Origin: an uncultured Treponema sp.
GTDB taxonomy: Bacteria; Spirochaetota; Spirochaetia; Treponematales; Treponemataceae
Direction: 5' to 3'
Length of the DNA: 14,180 nt
NCBI GenBank assembly: GCA_937901865.1
Contig: CALDID010000009.1
Coordinates: 1 to 14,180, forward strand
The notes below the pieces were generated by a model. The model had not been told where the DNA came from. It made no database searches and saw only the letters and a list, made by a program, of their open reading frames with translations. Each line of letters begins with the position of its first letter. Within the stretch, counting starts at the first letter, position 1. Below, piece after piece: positions 1 to 6,446 of this stretch. Made by a program: the position numbers and the translations under genes.

Positions 1-74
1 ACAGCCGCATTATTGCCGTCCTCAAAGCCACAGGGCAGATTATGAGCGAGATAGATGCTGTGTTTTCTGTGTGA
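1..74 (+). CDS. C-terminal end of an unidentified protein (partial)
   Basis: An open frame enters from the left edge (first full codon at 3) and stops with TGA at 72-74, giving 23 residues beginning SRIIAVLKATGQIM. The other two plus frames stop within the first 120 bases or give cysteine-rich, unconvincing peptides. The piece is too short to assign to a family. A promoter and a new gene follow immediately, so this gene probably ends its transcription unit here, although no clear terminator hairpin is visible. Confidence 0.5.
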   Translation, partial: SRIIAVLKATGQIMSEIDAVFSV

Positions 75-91
75 GGTGTAAAGAAACTCTA

Positions 92-120
92 TAGAAACTG
101 CTTGATTTTTATGCTATACT
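92..120 (+). promoter_or_regulatory. Extended -10 promoter for the small protein / aspartic protease pair
   Basis: TGCTATACT at 112-120 is an extended -10 (TGn plus TATACT). A weak -35 (TAGAAA, 92-97) lies 17 bases upstream. The predicted start near 127 leaves a short leader holding the AGGAGG at 128-133. The same TGCTATACT string occurs on the minus strand upstream of the SUMF1-fold gene. Confidence 0.5.
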
Positions 121-139
121 GAGTTCTAGGAGGCAAGAT

Positions 140-385
140 ATGGACGACTTAAAATCATTGTATCTTTGGTTTGACAAGAATCGTGCTTCTATAATCAGCG
201 GACACGAAATGGAAGAGGTTCTCTTAAATGCAAATTCTGTTATAGGTTACTTCAAAACAGAAAACGATGCACTCTCTGAAGCCAAATCAAGAGGGTTAAA
301 GCTCGGTGATTTTCTGATTCAGACTTGTGTTGCTCAAGAAAAAGAACATTTGGCTTGCTTTAGTCCAGAGGTGCAGTTTGTATAA
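140..385 (+). CDS. Small DUF5678-like protein, partner of aspartic protease
   Basis: 81-residue soluble protein with no signal peptide or membrane segment. The start is supported by AGGAGG at 128-133, six bases before the ATG. The pattern of an N-terminal FDKNR, a GH..E(E)VLL strand, a (V)IGYF strand, then an ALSEA helix and a G..LG.F(L)IQTC strand resembles, from memory, the DUF5678 family, which is often encoded directly before a retropepsin-like aspartic protease. Here too the protease follows: its likely TTG start lies 8 bases inside this gene's end, implying translational coupling. The molecular role of the family is not established; a substrate, inhibitor or partner of the protease is an inference. 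Base composition is more AT-rich than the apt and acetyltransferase genes that follow, which fits a mobile cassette. Confidence 0.75.
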   Translation: MDDLKSLYLWFDKNRASIISGHEMEEVLLNANSVIGYFKTENDALSEAKSRGLKLGDFLIQTCVAQEKEHLACFSPEVQFV

Positions 386-827
386 AAGTTTTACTATAAA
401 AGTTCCTACTGACCATAGACACGCCGTATTGCTCGATGTAAAAGCAGAATTTACGGTGCTATCAGAAGATGCAGAGTCTAAACGAATAGAATTAAATGCA
501 AAAGCTCTTGTTGATACAGGAGCTTCTTGTTCTTTTATGAGCAAAAGAATTGCACAAGCTCTTCATCTCAAATACTACAAAATGTCTTATGTTCGTTCTA
601 CTCAAGGCACTGTCGTTACTCCTATGTATAGAGCAGATTTGCTAATACAAAATGAAATGAGTTTCTCGAATTGGCTTGTTTCAGAGTTTATCGGTGGCAG
701 TGATTTTGATTTTATAATCGGCATGGATATTTTAACTCAAGGTGATTTTGCATTAACGAGTGAAAACGGTGAAATGTATTTTTCTTTTAGAATTCCTAGT
801 GCTGAAAAGCATATAGATTTTCAATAA
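378..827 (+). CDS. Retropepsin-like (clan AA) aspartic protease
   Basis: About 149 residues from the proposed TTG start at 378. An AGAGG at 367-371 sits six bases upstream, and the start overlaps the preceding stop by 8 bases. A longer frame opens at a GTG at 327, but it would overlap the upstream gene by 59 bases and add a lysine-rich tail with no Shine-Dalgarno sequence. The catalytic motif LVDTGAS is at residues 44-50 (Asp46), and the second family motif, IIGMDIL, is at 113-119. This is the single-lobed, dimer-forming retropepsin arrangement, so a homodimer would supply both aspartates. There is no signal peptide, so it should act in the cytoplasm. The conserved motifs argue for an active enzyme; the substrate is unknown. 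Confidence 0.82.
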   Translation: MYKSFTIKVPTDHRHAVLLDVKAEFTVLSEDAESKRIELNAKALVDTGASCSFMSKRIAQALHLKYYKMSYVRSTQGTVVTPMYRADLLIQNEMSFSNWLVSEFIGGSDFDFIIGMDILTQGDFALTSENGEMYFSFRIPSAEKHIDFQ

Positions 828-841
828 AGAGATTTAGGGTG

Positions 842-870
842 TTGAAAAGAGTGTAGTATTTTACTATAAT
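842..870 (+). promoter_or_regulatory. Sigma70-type promoter for apt
   Basis: TTGAAA at 842-847, a 17-base spacer and a consensus TATAAT at 865-870. The predicted transcription start (about 876-878) lies only 3-5 bases before the apt ATG and downstream of the AAGGA at 871-875, so this transcript would be nearly leaderless. Confidence 0.6.
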
Positions 871-880
871 AAGGAATGTT

Positions 881-1411
881 ATGACAGAGCAATTACTAGA
901 CGGCGCAATTCGCCGCGTTCCAGACTTTCCCAAAAAGGGAATACTTTTCTATGACATCACAAGCGTATTGGCGAATCCTGCAGCCTTTAAGTATTGCATC
1001 GACCGCATGGTTGAGCTTTATAAAGACAAGCATATTGACGGCATCGCGTGTATTGAAAGCCGCGGGTTTCTTTTCGGCGCACCGCTCGCCGACCGCTTAG
1101 AACTTCCGATTGTACTGATTCGCAAAAAGGGCAAGCTTCCCGGCAAAGTGTATTCTTGCTCCTATGCGCTTGAATACGGAACGGCAACGGTGGAAGCGCA
1201 CGTTGAGGACATCAAAAAAGGCGCGCATTACATCGTTATCGATGACCTTGTGGCAACGGGCGGCACGTTTGCGGCGGCTCGCAATCTTCTTGAGCAAGGC
1301 GGCGGCATTGTGGACGAGTTCTTTGGCGTTATCGGTTTGCCAGATTTGGATTATGATAAATCCCTCGCTCCTACCAAAGTAACGACGCTGATTAACTATC
1401 ACGGCGCTTGA
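881..1411 (+). CDS. apt: Adenine phosphoribosyltransferase
   Basis: 176 residues, the normal length for bacterial APRT. The enzyme converts adenine and PRPP to AMP and pyrophosphate in cytoplasmic purine salvage. Recognisable parts are the N-terminal VPDFPKKGILFYDIT segment (residues 13-27), the ESRGFLFGAPLA loop (59-70), the RKKGKLPG flexible loop (81-88) and the PRPP-binding motif VIDDLVATGGT (119-129) with its two acidic residues. The start is the ATG at 881, with AAGGA at 871-875. A close consensus promoter lies just upstream (842-870). The gene is richer in G+C than the protease pair before it and similar to the acetyltransferase after it. Confidence 0.97.
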   Translation: MTEQLLDGAIRRVPDFPKKGILFYDITSVLANPAAFKYCIDRMVELYKDKHIDGIACIESRGFLFGAPLADRLELPIVLIRKKGKLPGKVYSCSYALEYGTATVEAHVEDIKKGAHYIVIDDLVATGGTFAAARNLLEQGGGIVDEFFGVIGLPDLDYDKSLAPTKVTTLINYHGA

Positions 1412-1480
1412 CAGGCACAGCCTGCTTTATATTGTCGTAGTGTATTGCTGCGGCAATTTTTTTTAAACACGCTCTGCGTG
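1412..1480 (+). repeat. Three minimal hairpins between apt and the acetyltransferase gene
   Basis: Three perfect 5-bp inverted repeats stand in a row: CAGGC-ACA-GCCTG (1412-1424), ATTGC-TGCG-GCAAT (1444-1457) followed by eight T (1457-1464), and CACGC-TCT-GCGTG (1468-1480), which ends at the GGAGG of the next gene. The second may work as a weak terminator or attenuator after apt. The first shares the core AGGCACAGCCT with a hairpin at 9637-9649. Confidence 0.5.
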
Positions 1481-1492
1481 GAGGAAAAGAAA

Positions 1493-2017
1493 ATGGTTGA
1501 ATTGAAAGAGTTTGTGCTAGAGGGCGATGAGGCGATTTTGCGCAAAGAATGGGAATATATCCGCGATTTGCCAGAAAACGAAAACGGCTTTACAAACACG
1601 AGCCACGGTTTGAGCTACGAGGAGTTTCTCGGCACATACATTCCGCGCAGAAGGCAGTTTTTGACGGGCGAGGGCTTGGAAGAAGGAATGGTGAAGCAGG
1701 AGGATTATCTGTTGTGGCTTGACGGCGAAATCATCGGGCTGTATCGAATCCGTGCGGAACTAAACGAGTTTTTGAAAACCGTTACGGGCGGACACATCGG
1801 CTACGGAATCAAAAAGGAATATCGCGGAAAAGGATACGGCATACAAGGCTTAAAACTCGCGCTTGCTGTTTTGAAAGAAAAAACGGCGGACAGCGAAGCA
1901 TATCTGTTTGTGCATAAAGACAACCCCGCATCGCTCAAGGTTATGCAGAAAAACGGCGCATATATTCATCACGAAACAGACGAGAATTACTGTACGAGAA
2001 TCCCATTTAACAAATAA
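1493..2017 (+). CDS. GNAT-family N-acetyltransferase
   Basis: 174 residues from the ATG at 1493, chosen because GGAGG at 1480-1484 is well spaced; an upstream TTG at 1445 adds a tail without a ribosome site. The acetyl-CoA binding signature (R/Q)xxGxG/A is seen as RGKGYG at residues 111-116, following the beta strand HIGYGI. A late NPASLKVMQKNGA helix is typical of GNAT fold enzymes. The fold implies transfer of an acetyl group from acetyl-CoA to an amine, but the acceptor (small molecule, antibiotic, peptide or protein) cannot be read from sequence. It follows apt in the same direction, about 80 bases away. A short stem at 2036-2053 lies beyond its stop. Confidence 0.88.
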   Translation: MVELKEFVLEGDEAILRKEWEYIRDLPENENGFTNTSHGLSYEEFLGTYIPRRRQFLTGEGLEEGMVKQEDYLLWLDGEIIGLYRIRAELNEFLKTVTGGHIGYGIKKEYRGKGYGIQGLKLALAVLKEKTADSEAYLFVHKDNPASLKVMQKNGAYIHHETDENYCTRIPFNK

Positions 2018-2028
2018 AGAAAAGAAAC

Positions 2029-2053
2029 AAAAAAACACCCCTAAAATGAGGTG
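2029..2053 (-). terminator. Terminator shared by tRNA(CAT) and the acetyltransferase gene
   Basis: CACCCC (2036-2041), loop TAAAAT, GAGGTG (2048-2053). Read on the minus strand the stem has one G-T pair and is followed by seven T, which suits the minus-strand tRNA ending at 2062. In the plus direction the T tract (2055-2058) is shorter, so termination of the acetyltransferase transcript would be weaker. Confidence 0.55.
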
Positions 2054-2061
2054 CTTTTATT

Positions 2062-2134
2062 TGGTGCTAATAGGACTCGAACCTATGACATACGGAATAT
2101 GAGTCCGTTGTTCTACCAACTGGACTATAGCACC
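2062..2134 (-). tRNA. tRNA with anticodon CAT (elongator Met, or Ile2)
   Basis: 73 nt, discriminator A, no encoded CCA. The acceptor stem GGTGCTA pairs perfectly with TAGCACC; the D arm is GTCC...GAAC with one mismatch; the anticodon stem ACGGA/TCCGT is perfect with loop CTCATAT; the T arm is ATAGG/CCTAT with loop TTCGAGT. The anticodon stem lacks the three G-C pairs of an initiator, so it is elongator tRNA-Met or the lysidine-modified tRNA-Ile; the two cannot be separated with certainty by eye. Confidence 0.93.
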
Positions 2135-2148
2135 AAACGATGAGAAAT

Positions 2149-2177
2149 ATATTATCAGTTTTAATAAATTGTGTCAA
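2149..2177 (-). promoter_or_regulatory. Promoter of tRNA(CAT)
   Basis: Minus strand: TTGACA (plus 2172-2177), 17-base spacer, TAATAT (plus 2149-2154). The predicted start is about 8 bases before the mature tRNA 5' end at 2134. Confidence 0.75.
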
Positions 2178-2213
2178 GTATATTCTATATAAAAATCAAA
2201 AGAGAATTAAACA

Positions 2214-2250
2214 TAAATAAAAATACCCGCACCTTTAACAAAGGCACGGG
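2214..2250 (-). terminator. Rho-independent terminator of the endoglucanase gene
   Basis: On the minus strand an 11-bp stem (CCCGTGCCTTT / AAAGGTGCGGG, two G-T wobbles) with a 3-base loop precedes TATTTTTATT. On the plus strand the two wobble positions become A-C mismatches, so the element is directional and serves the minus-strand gene ending at 2292. Confidence 0.8.
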
Positions 2251-2291
2251 CGTTAAGGAGGTTTTATGAAGGATTTATAAATAAAACGTTT

Positions 2292-3530
2292 CTACTCTGT
2301 TTTTTCTCCTGCCGCTATGCCGTCAAGGGCAGCTTTAAGCAATGTAGGGAAATAGAATGTTTGTGCAGTGCGATTATAAAAGCCGTAATGTTCTGCAACA
2401 TTTCCGTCTTCGCCCACTTCTACAGAACCATTGTCCCAAATAAACGCAGTAAGACCATTTCTCTTTGATGTTTCAAAGTAATAGCGATACCATTCTTCAC
2501 GAGCCGCTAAGTTATTTTTATTTGTAGCTCCACACTCACCAATGATAACAGGAACGCCATTCTTTACAAAGTGATTATTAAGTGCTTCAAAGGTGTTCTT
2601 CTGTCCTGCCTTAGCTTCGTCTGTGAACTCAACTTCACCAGGGTTTTCGCCTGCGAATGACCACGGGTCATACATGTGTACGCTGATAATCAATCTTCCC
2701 TCTGCGCTGTCGCTCGGCATAACAAAAGAATCCGCCATAGCTGCCCACGGCTGAGCCACATAGCCAGGAAGCATAATAAAACGCTGTGCATTAGCTCCGC
2801 CTGATTTACGAATAGTTGCAATACAAGCCTCTTCAAGCTCATTTACAATTTTCTGTGAAGCTGCGCAATCTGGGTGATTTGCGTCATACCACCATTCTCG
2901 CTCGTGTCCTACAAGGCGCGGCTCATTCAAAAGCTCAAACACAAGGTGCTCATCATATTCGTTGTTGAAGTTTGCTGCAATCTGTTCCCATACGCGAGTT
3001 ACAAAGCGCAATGACTTTTCTTTGCCAGCCTCGCTCGGATAATATCCGCGTCCTTCTTCAAAATCTTCGCTCGGTGCGGTATCGTGGTGAATATTTATGA
3101 TGACATAAAGCCCCTCTCCGATAGCCATATCAACCACTTCTTTTGAACGAGAAAGCCATGCAGGGTCTACCGTTAATTTGTCGTCAATAAGGTGATTGTG
3201 CCAAGTAATCGGGACACGAACAGCATTAAATCCAGCTTTTTTAAGAGCTGTAAACATCTCTTTTGTGGTCTTTGGTTGCTGCCAACACGTTTCGCTTTCA
3301 AGCCCGCCTTGTCCGTCAATCCACGCATCAAGGGTATTGCCCAAGTTCCAACCGATACGCATATCGTCTACAATTTCTTGAGCAGTCTTTGCTGTCATTT
3401 TGTCAACATCAACCGTTGAAGGCTTCACATCATCTTTAACAGTTTGCTCCTGTTTGCTTGCGCAAGAAACAAGGGCAAACGACATAGCAAGCGCACTACA
3501 CGCCACTAGAGTGTGCAAAAATCTTTTCAT
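2292..3530 (-). CDS. GH5 family endoglucanase, lipoprotein
   Basis: 412 residues. A lipoprotein signal occupies residues 1-23 (lipobox LVSC, acylated Cys23), so the enzyme should be anchored to a membrane surface. A short linker rich in K, D and T follows, then one glycoside hydrolase family 5 domain (about 50-405): IGWNLGNTLDA (59-69), NAVRVPITWHNHL (102-114), INIHHD (145-150), the acid/base in FELLNEP (Glu203), HMY (285-287), the nucleophile in VIIGECGA (Glu332) and the late AFIWDNG (362-368). All expected catalytic residues are present. The pattern is closest, from memory, to the GH5_4 type (beta-1,4-glucanase or xyloglucanase); the substrate is not proven. No carbohydrate-binding module is visible. 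AGGAGA at 3537-3542 supports the ATG. The gene lies 105 bases after the SGNH gene on the same strand. Confidence 0.95.
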   Translation of the reverse strand: MKRFLHTLVACSALAMSFALVSCASKQEQTVKDDVKPSTVDVDKMTAKTAQEIVDDMRIGWNLGNTLDAWIDGQGGLESETCWQQPKTTKEMFTALKKAGFNAVRVPITWHNHLIDDKLTVDPAWLSRSKEVVDMAIGEGLYVIINIHHDTAPSEDFEEGRGYYPSEAGKEKSLRFVTRVWEQIAANFNNEYDEHLVFELLNEPRLVGHEREWWYDANHPDCAASQKIVNELEEACIATIRKSGGANAQRFIMLPGYVAQPWAAMADSFVMPSDSAEGRLIISVHMYDPWSFAGENPGEVEFTDEAKAGQKNTFEALNNHFVKNGVPVIIGECGATNKNNLAAREEWYRYYFETSKRNGLTAFIWDNGSVEVGEDGNVAEHYGFYNRTAQTFYFPTLLKAALDGIAAGEKTE

Positions 3531-3536
3531 ACGATT

Positions 3537-3561
3537 CTCCTAGATTAGTTGTTATAATCTA
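3537..3561 (-). promoter_or_regulatory. Inverted repeat beside the endoglucanase ribosome site
   Basis: TAGATTA (3541-3547) and TAATCTA (3555-3561) form a perfect 7-bp inverted repeat with a 7-base spacer. On the mRNA the stem runs straight into the GGAG used to start the endoglucanase at 3530. It could be a DNA operator or an RNA hairpin limiting ribosome access. No convincing -35/-10 pair was found close upstream. Confidence 0.45.
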
Positions 3562-3635
3562 AGATACTACGGTTTTTTAAATCGCGATTGTAATTTCTTT
3601 TGATTTTTATCAATTTTTTGTCAAAACTTTTCCTT

Positions 3636-4562
3636 TTACAATCTTTCCTGCAAATCTTTTATTAAAGTGCGTGTAAACTTTTCTGCACCAAAATTATTCA
3701 AATGGTCGCCATCAGCAAAAAGCTCGTGATACGGCGAAAAAGCTTCACTTCTCGAATAATCAAGATAAATCAGTCCTGCGTACTTTTGGCACAAATCATT
3801 TGAAAATTGCTCGAAAGTCGAAAAAAAGTCATTATCAGCTTCATATATTTCGTTAAGTACATCTGTTATCGGCGCGGTGATAAGTACAGGGCGCAAATGA
3901 TGTGCATAGCAAAACTCAATTATCCTAGATATTTCTTCTATATTTTCTTTATATCCCTCTTCGCCTTTATTATTTGCAGTCCACCTTTTATGCTTGTTCA
4001 CACAATATGTATACAACTCCTCTCCGTCGAGATGTTTTTCTCGCCCATAAAACACAGTCATTCGCTCTTTTGGAATATCGCGGAAAATATGGATTCTGTT
4101 CACTCCTGCGCTCAGAAGCGGAAGTTTGCAATATGCGATATATTCTTTGAGCAACCAATAATCCATATCTTCTTTTGGCAAAATACGATAATATCGCTTT
4201 CTATATTCCGAATAATCACCGCGTGCGATAACGCCAAAATACGAAATCGGTATTATTACAATCGCATTTTCTGCTAAATGGTCAGCATAGTTTTTCAGCA
4301 CTCCGTAATCCCAAAAATACCGCTGAGAATCATTCGCAAGATTCCACGCTTTTAGTTCAGGAACAACATCATAATTCAGTCCATAGCAAGTGTGGCTAGA
4401 CCCCAAGTTCACCAACTCTAAATCATAAGGTATATTAACAAACTTATCAGTATTATTTTCATGTTTCCAATAATTCGTGCGCACATACAGCGAATTTAAC
4501 AATAAAAATAGCATCGAAACAGGAAGAACAAAAAGAATGAGCTTACAAATAAATCGTTTCAT
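3636..4562 (-). CDS. SGNH/DltD-like partner of the MBOAT acyltransferase
   Basis: 308 residues with one N-terminal membrane segment (about 7-24) and an otherwise extracytoplasmic body. SGNH-type signatures are visible: a block-I-like LGSSHTCYGL (53-62, candidate nucleophile Ser55 or Ser56) and a terminal DGDHLNNFG (284-292) with the DxxH pair Asp284/His287. Such membrane-tethered SGNH proteins are the usual partners of MBOAT O-acyltransferases (DltD with DltB, AlgJ/AlgX with AlgI) and complete acyl transfer to a polymer outside the membrane. The gene starts 11 bases after the MBOAT stop, with GAGGA in the gap, so the two are translated from one message. The acyl acceptor is unknown. No convincing terminator follows, so transcription may continue into the endoglucanase gene. 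Confidence 0.8.
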   Translation of the reverse strand: MKRFICKLILFVLPVSMLFLLLNSLYVRTNYWKHENNTDKFVNIPYDLELVNLGSSHTCYGLNYDVVPELKAWNLANDSQRYFWDYGVLKNYADHLAENAIVIIPISYFGVIARGDYSEYRKRYYRILPKEDMDYWLLKEYIAYCKLPLLSAGVNRIHIFRDIPKERMTVFYGREKHLDGEELYTYCVNKHKRWTANNKGEEGYKENIEEISRIIEFCYAHHLRPVLITAPITDVLNEIYEADNDFFSTFEQFSNDLCQKYAGLIYLDYSRSEAFSPYHELFADGDHLNNFGAEKFTRTLIKDLQERL

Positions 4563-4573
4563 AAATTCCTCGA

Positions 4574-5986
4574 TTAAAAATTATTGTAGATAAAATTGCT
4601 TGTCATACTTGTTTGAAAACAGAATATAATGAGCAAGGCAAGCGAATAATACGAGAACCAGCGAATGACACAATATTTTGAGTTAGTTAAAGAAAATCCT
4701 TTCTTCCCTGCAATTTCTGTGATAGCCAAGATAAGCAAAACAAAAAGAATACTTGCCATACCGCTAAAGCCACCAAAAGAGCTATCATTTAATGCAAAAG
4801 CTGTTCTCAATGCTTCTTTTAATCCGAGCGTGTTTTTCATCTGTAAAAGAGAAAATACGTCAGAATATATGTGAAAAATACCTTTTATGATTGCAAAAGA
4901 ATCAGTTATCGTATCAGCTCTAAAGAAAATCCACGCAAACGAAACAATAATAAATGTAATTATCATTTTTGCTGTTGCAGGAACTTTTGAATAGACTGGT
5001 TTTATCGTTTTTTCTATACATTGAAATGCACCGTGCAGCAATCCCCACAGAATAAAGTTCCCTGTTGAGCCGTGCCACACTCCGCTTACGATAAATGTCG
5101 CCATAAGGTTAAAATACACTCTCGGCAATGCGACGCGACTTCCCCCTAAAGAAAAATACACATAATCGCGAAGCCACGACGAAAGCGAGATGTGCCATTT
5201 TCTCCAGAACTCGCTGATAGACGTAGAAAAATACGGCTTGTCGAAATTTTTCCCAATGTCGAAGCCTAAGTATTTCGCTATTCCTATCGCCATATCGCTA
5301 TAACCTGAAAAGTCTGCATATATCTGAAACGAATAGAGAAAAACCGCTGTAAGAAGCGCAAAAGCAGACATATTAGCAATATCTGCATACACGAAATTAA
5401 CATAAGGCGCAATTTTATCCGCTATACATAGCTTTTTGAAAAGTCCCCACGCAAAGAGCTTTAAGCCGTCTGTCGCGCTCTCATAATCGAATCGGTGCAT
5501 TTTTTGCAACTGAGGAAAAAGATTTTCTGCACGCTGGATAGGTCCTGAAGATACACAAGGAAAGAAACTGATAAAAAGCGCGGTATCAAAAAGACTTTGT
5601 GCTTCAACTTTTGATTTATACACATCAACAATATAACTTATGCTCTGGAATGTAAAAAACGACAATCCAAGCGGAAACAATATATGCCCTTTCCAATCTA
5701 CAGGCGCATATTTGAAGAATAATAATGGCAACAAATCTGCAATAATTACTATAAACAGTATTGTTTTATTTTTATTCTTTTGCAAAAATTGAGTTGATAT
5801 ATAAGATACAATAATTGCATAAAGCAAAAATGGTAAAAAGAATATATTTGCAAATATATAAAAAACAAAATTAGCAATAAGCAATAAAATACGTTGTATA
5901 TGCACATTGTTCTTATAAGAAGCACTGTGATACAAAGCAATAAAGACAATAAAGAAAACGGCAAATGATAATGAAGTGAACTGCAT
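4574..5986 (-). CDS. MBOAT-family membrane O-acyltransferase (AlgI/DltB-like)
   Basis: 470 residues from the ATG at 5986, chosen because MQFTSLSFAVFF is the normal family N-terminus and AGGG lies just upstream. A longer frame to 6139 would run through the divergent promoter region and into the regulator gene. Many hydrophobic segments are visible. Family signatures: GPIQRAENL (148-156), QIYADFSGYSDMAIGIA (221-237), EFWRKWHISLSSWLRDYVY (259-277), the catalytic histidine in FIVSGVWHG (His305) and a second conserved histidine in WGLLHG (His318). MBOAT proteins of this branch move acetyl or alanyl groups from a cytoplasmic donor across the membrane to a surface polysaccharide or teichoic acid. 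There are no dlt companions here, so an AlgI-like polysaccharide O-acetylation role is the better guess. It heads a unit with the SGNH protein. Confidence 0.93.
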   Translation of the reverse strand: MQFTSLSFAVFFIVFIALYHSASYKNNVHIQRILLLIANFVFYIFANIFFLPFLLYAIIVSYISTQFLQKNKNKTILFIVIIADLLPLLFFKYAPVDWKGHILFPLGLSFFTFQSISYIVDVYKSKVEAQSLFDTALFISFFPCVSSGPIQRAENLFPQLQKMHRFDYESATDGLKLFAWGLFKKLCIADKIAPYVNFVYADIANMSAFALLTAVFLYSFQIYADFSGYSDMAIGIAKYLGFDIGKNFDKPYFSTSISEFWRKWHISLSSWLRDYVYFSLGGSRVALPRVYFNLMATFIVSGVWHGSTGNFILWGLLHGAFQCIEKTIKPVYSKVPATAKMIITFIIVSFAWIFFRADTITDSFAIIKGIFHIYSDVFSLLQMKNTLGLKEALRTAFALNDSSFGGFSGMASILFVLLILAITEIAGKKGFSLTNSKYCVIRWFSYYSLALLIIFCFQTSMTSNFIYNNF

Positions 5987-5995
5987 ACTTTTCCC

Positions 5996-6057
5996 TTGTT
6001 TTTGATAGTGAAAAACAATATAGAAAAGACTATAGTACAATACTATCAAAAAGACAA
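5996..6057 (+). promoter_or_regulatory. Divergent promoter/operator region between the XRE gene and MBOAT operon
   Basis: For the minus-strand operon, TTGTCT (plus 6052-6057), a 17-base spacer and TATAGT (plus 6029-6034) make a promoter. A weaker plus-strand candidate is TTGTTT (5996-6001), 17 bases, TATAGA (6019-6024). An 11-bp perfect inverted repeat TTTTTGATAGT (5999-6009) / ACTATCAAAAA (6042-6052) flanks both, and a compact palindrome ATAGTA-CAA-TACTAT (6032-6046) covers the minus -10. Three ATAGT half-sites in all suggest an operator for the adjacent XRE protein. Confidence 0.6.
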
Positions 6058-6092
6058 GTGTAAAATGAGAAAATAATATCAAAATTGGTAGT

Positions 6093-6446
6093 ATGGAAAC
6101 CGAATTATCACCATTGGAAAAAACAGTTATCGACAACATCAGACGGATAAGACAAGAAAAGGGAATATCTCAAACTCGGCTATCGATTTTTTCAGGAACT
6201 TCAGCGAGTTATATAGGGCTTATGGAAACGTATAAGAATGTACCGAAACTCTCTACAATAGAAAGAATTGCAGAGGCGTTAGATGTACCTGTATTAAAAT
6301 TATTTTGTGAGCCTAATAATTCAATTCCAATTACTTCAGAAAGCTCTCGGAATATGAATAAAAAGCAAAAGATAAGGGAACATGTAAAATCAGAGATTCT
6401 AAACCGCCTTAGCAGCGATTTAGATGATATTTTGCAAATACTCTAA
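6093..6446 (+). CDS. XRE-family helix-turn-helix regulator
   Basis: 117 residues. An HTH_3 DNA-binding domain spans about residues 11-70: IRRIRQEKGISQTRLSIFSG (16-35), SASYIGLMETYKN (37-49), then PKLSTIERIAEALDVPVLKLF (51-71). This is the Cro/C1 layout found also in restriction-modification controller proteins. The C-terminal 45 residues are charged, without a recognisable ligand domain. The start ATG at 6093 has only a weak GGTAG upstream, so expression may be low. It is divergent from the MBOAT operon with palindromes between, which makes auto-regulation and repression of that operon the natural hypothesis. Its stop codon overlaps that of the convergent acyltransferase gene (6443-6446), with no room for a terminator. 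No restriction or modification gene is in the window. Confidence 0.88.
   Translation: METELSPLEKTVIDNIRRIRQEKGISQTRLSIFSGTSASYIGLMETYKNVPKLSTIERIAEALDVPVLKLFCEPNNSIPITSESSRNMNKKQKIREHVKSEILNRLSSDLDDILQIL

Noticed and set aside
327..377. GTG start at 327 for the aspartic protease
   Set aside because: No ribosome site, a long overlap with the upstream gene and an atypical lysine-rich extension; the TTG at 378 has AGAGG at good spacing.
1908..2102. 64-residue plus-strand frame at the acetyltransferase end
   Set aside because: It is out of frame inside the acetyltransferase gene and continues into the antisense of a tRNA.
3600..3619. TTGAT-TTTT-ATCAA hairpin with six T as a plus-strand terminator
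   Set aside because: No plus-strand gene leads into it and the stem is only five mostly A-T pairs; on the minus strand it has no T tract.
5987..6139. Longer N-terminus for the MBOAT protein
   Set aside because: It would cross the divergent promoter and the XRE coding start; the family N-terminus and a ribosome site are at 5986.
6093..6446. Restriction-modification controller protein
   Set aside because: The HTH layout and nearby boxes are suggestive, but no restriction or methyltransferase gene is present in the window.
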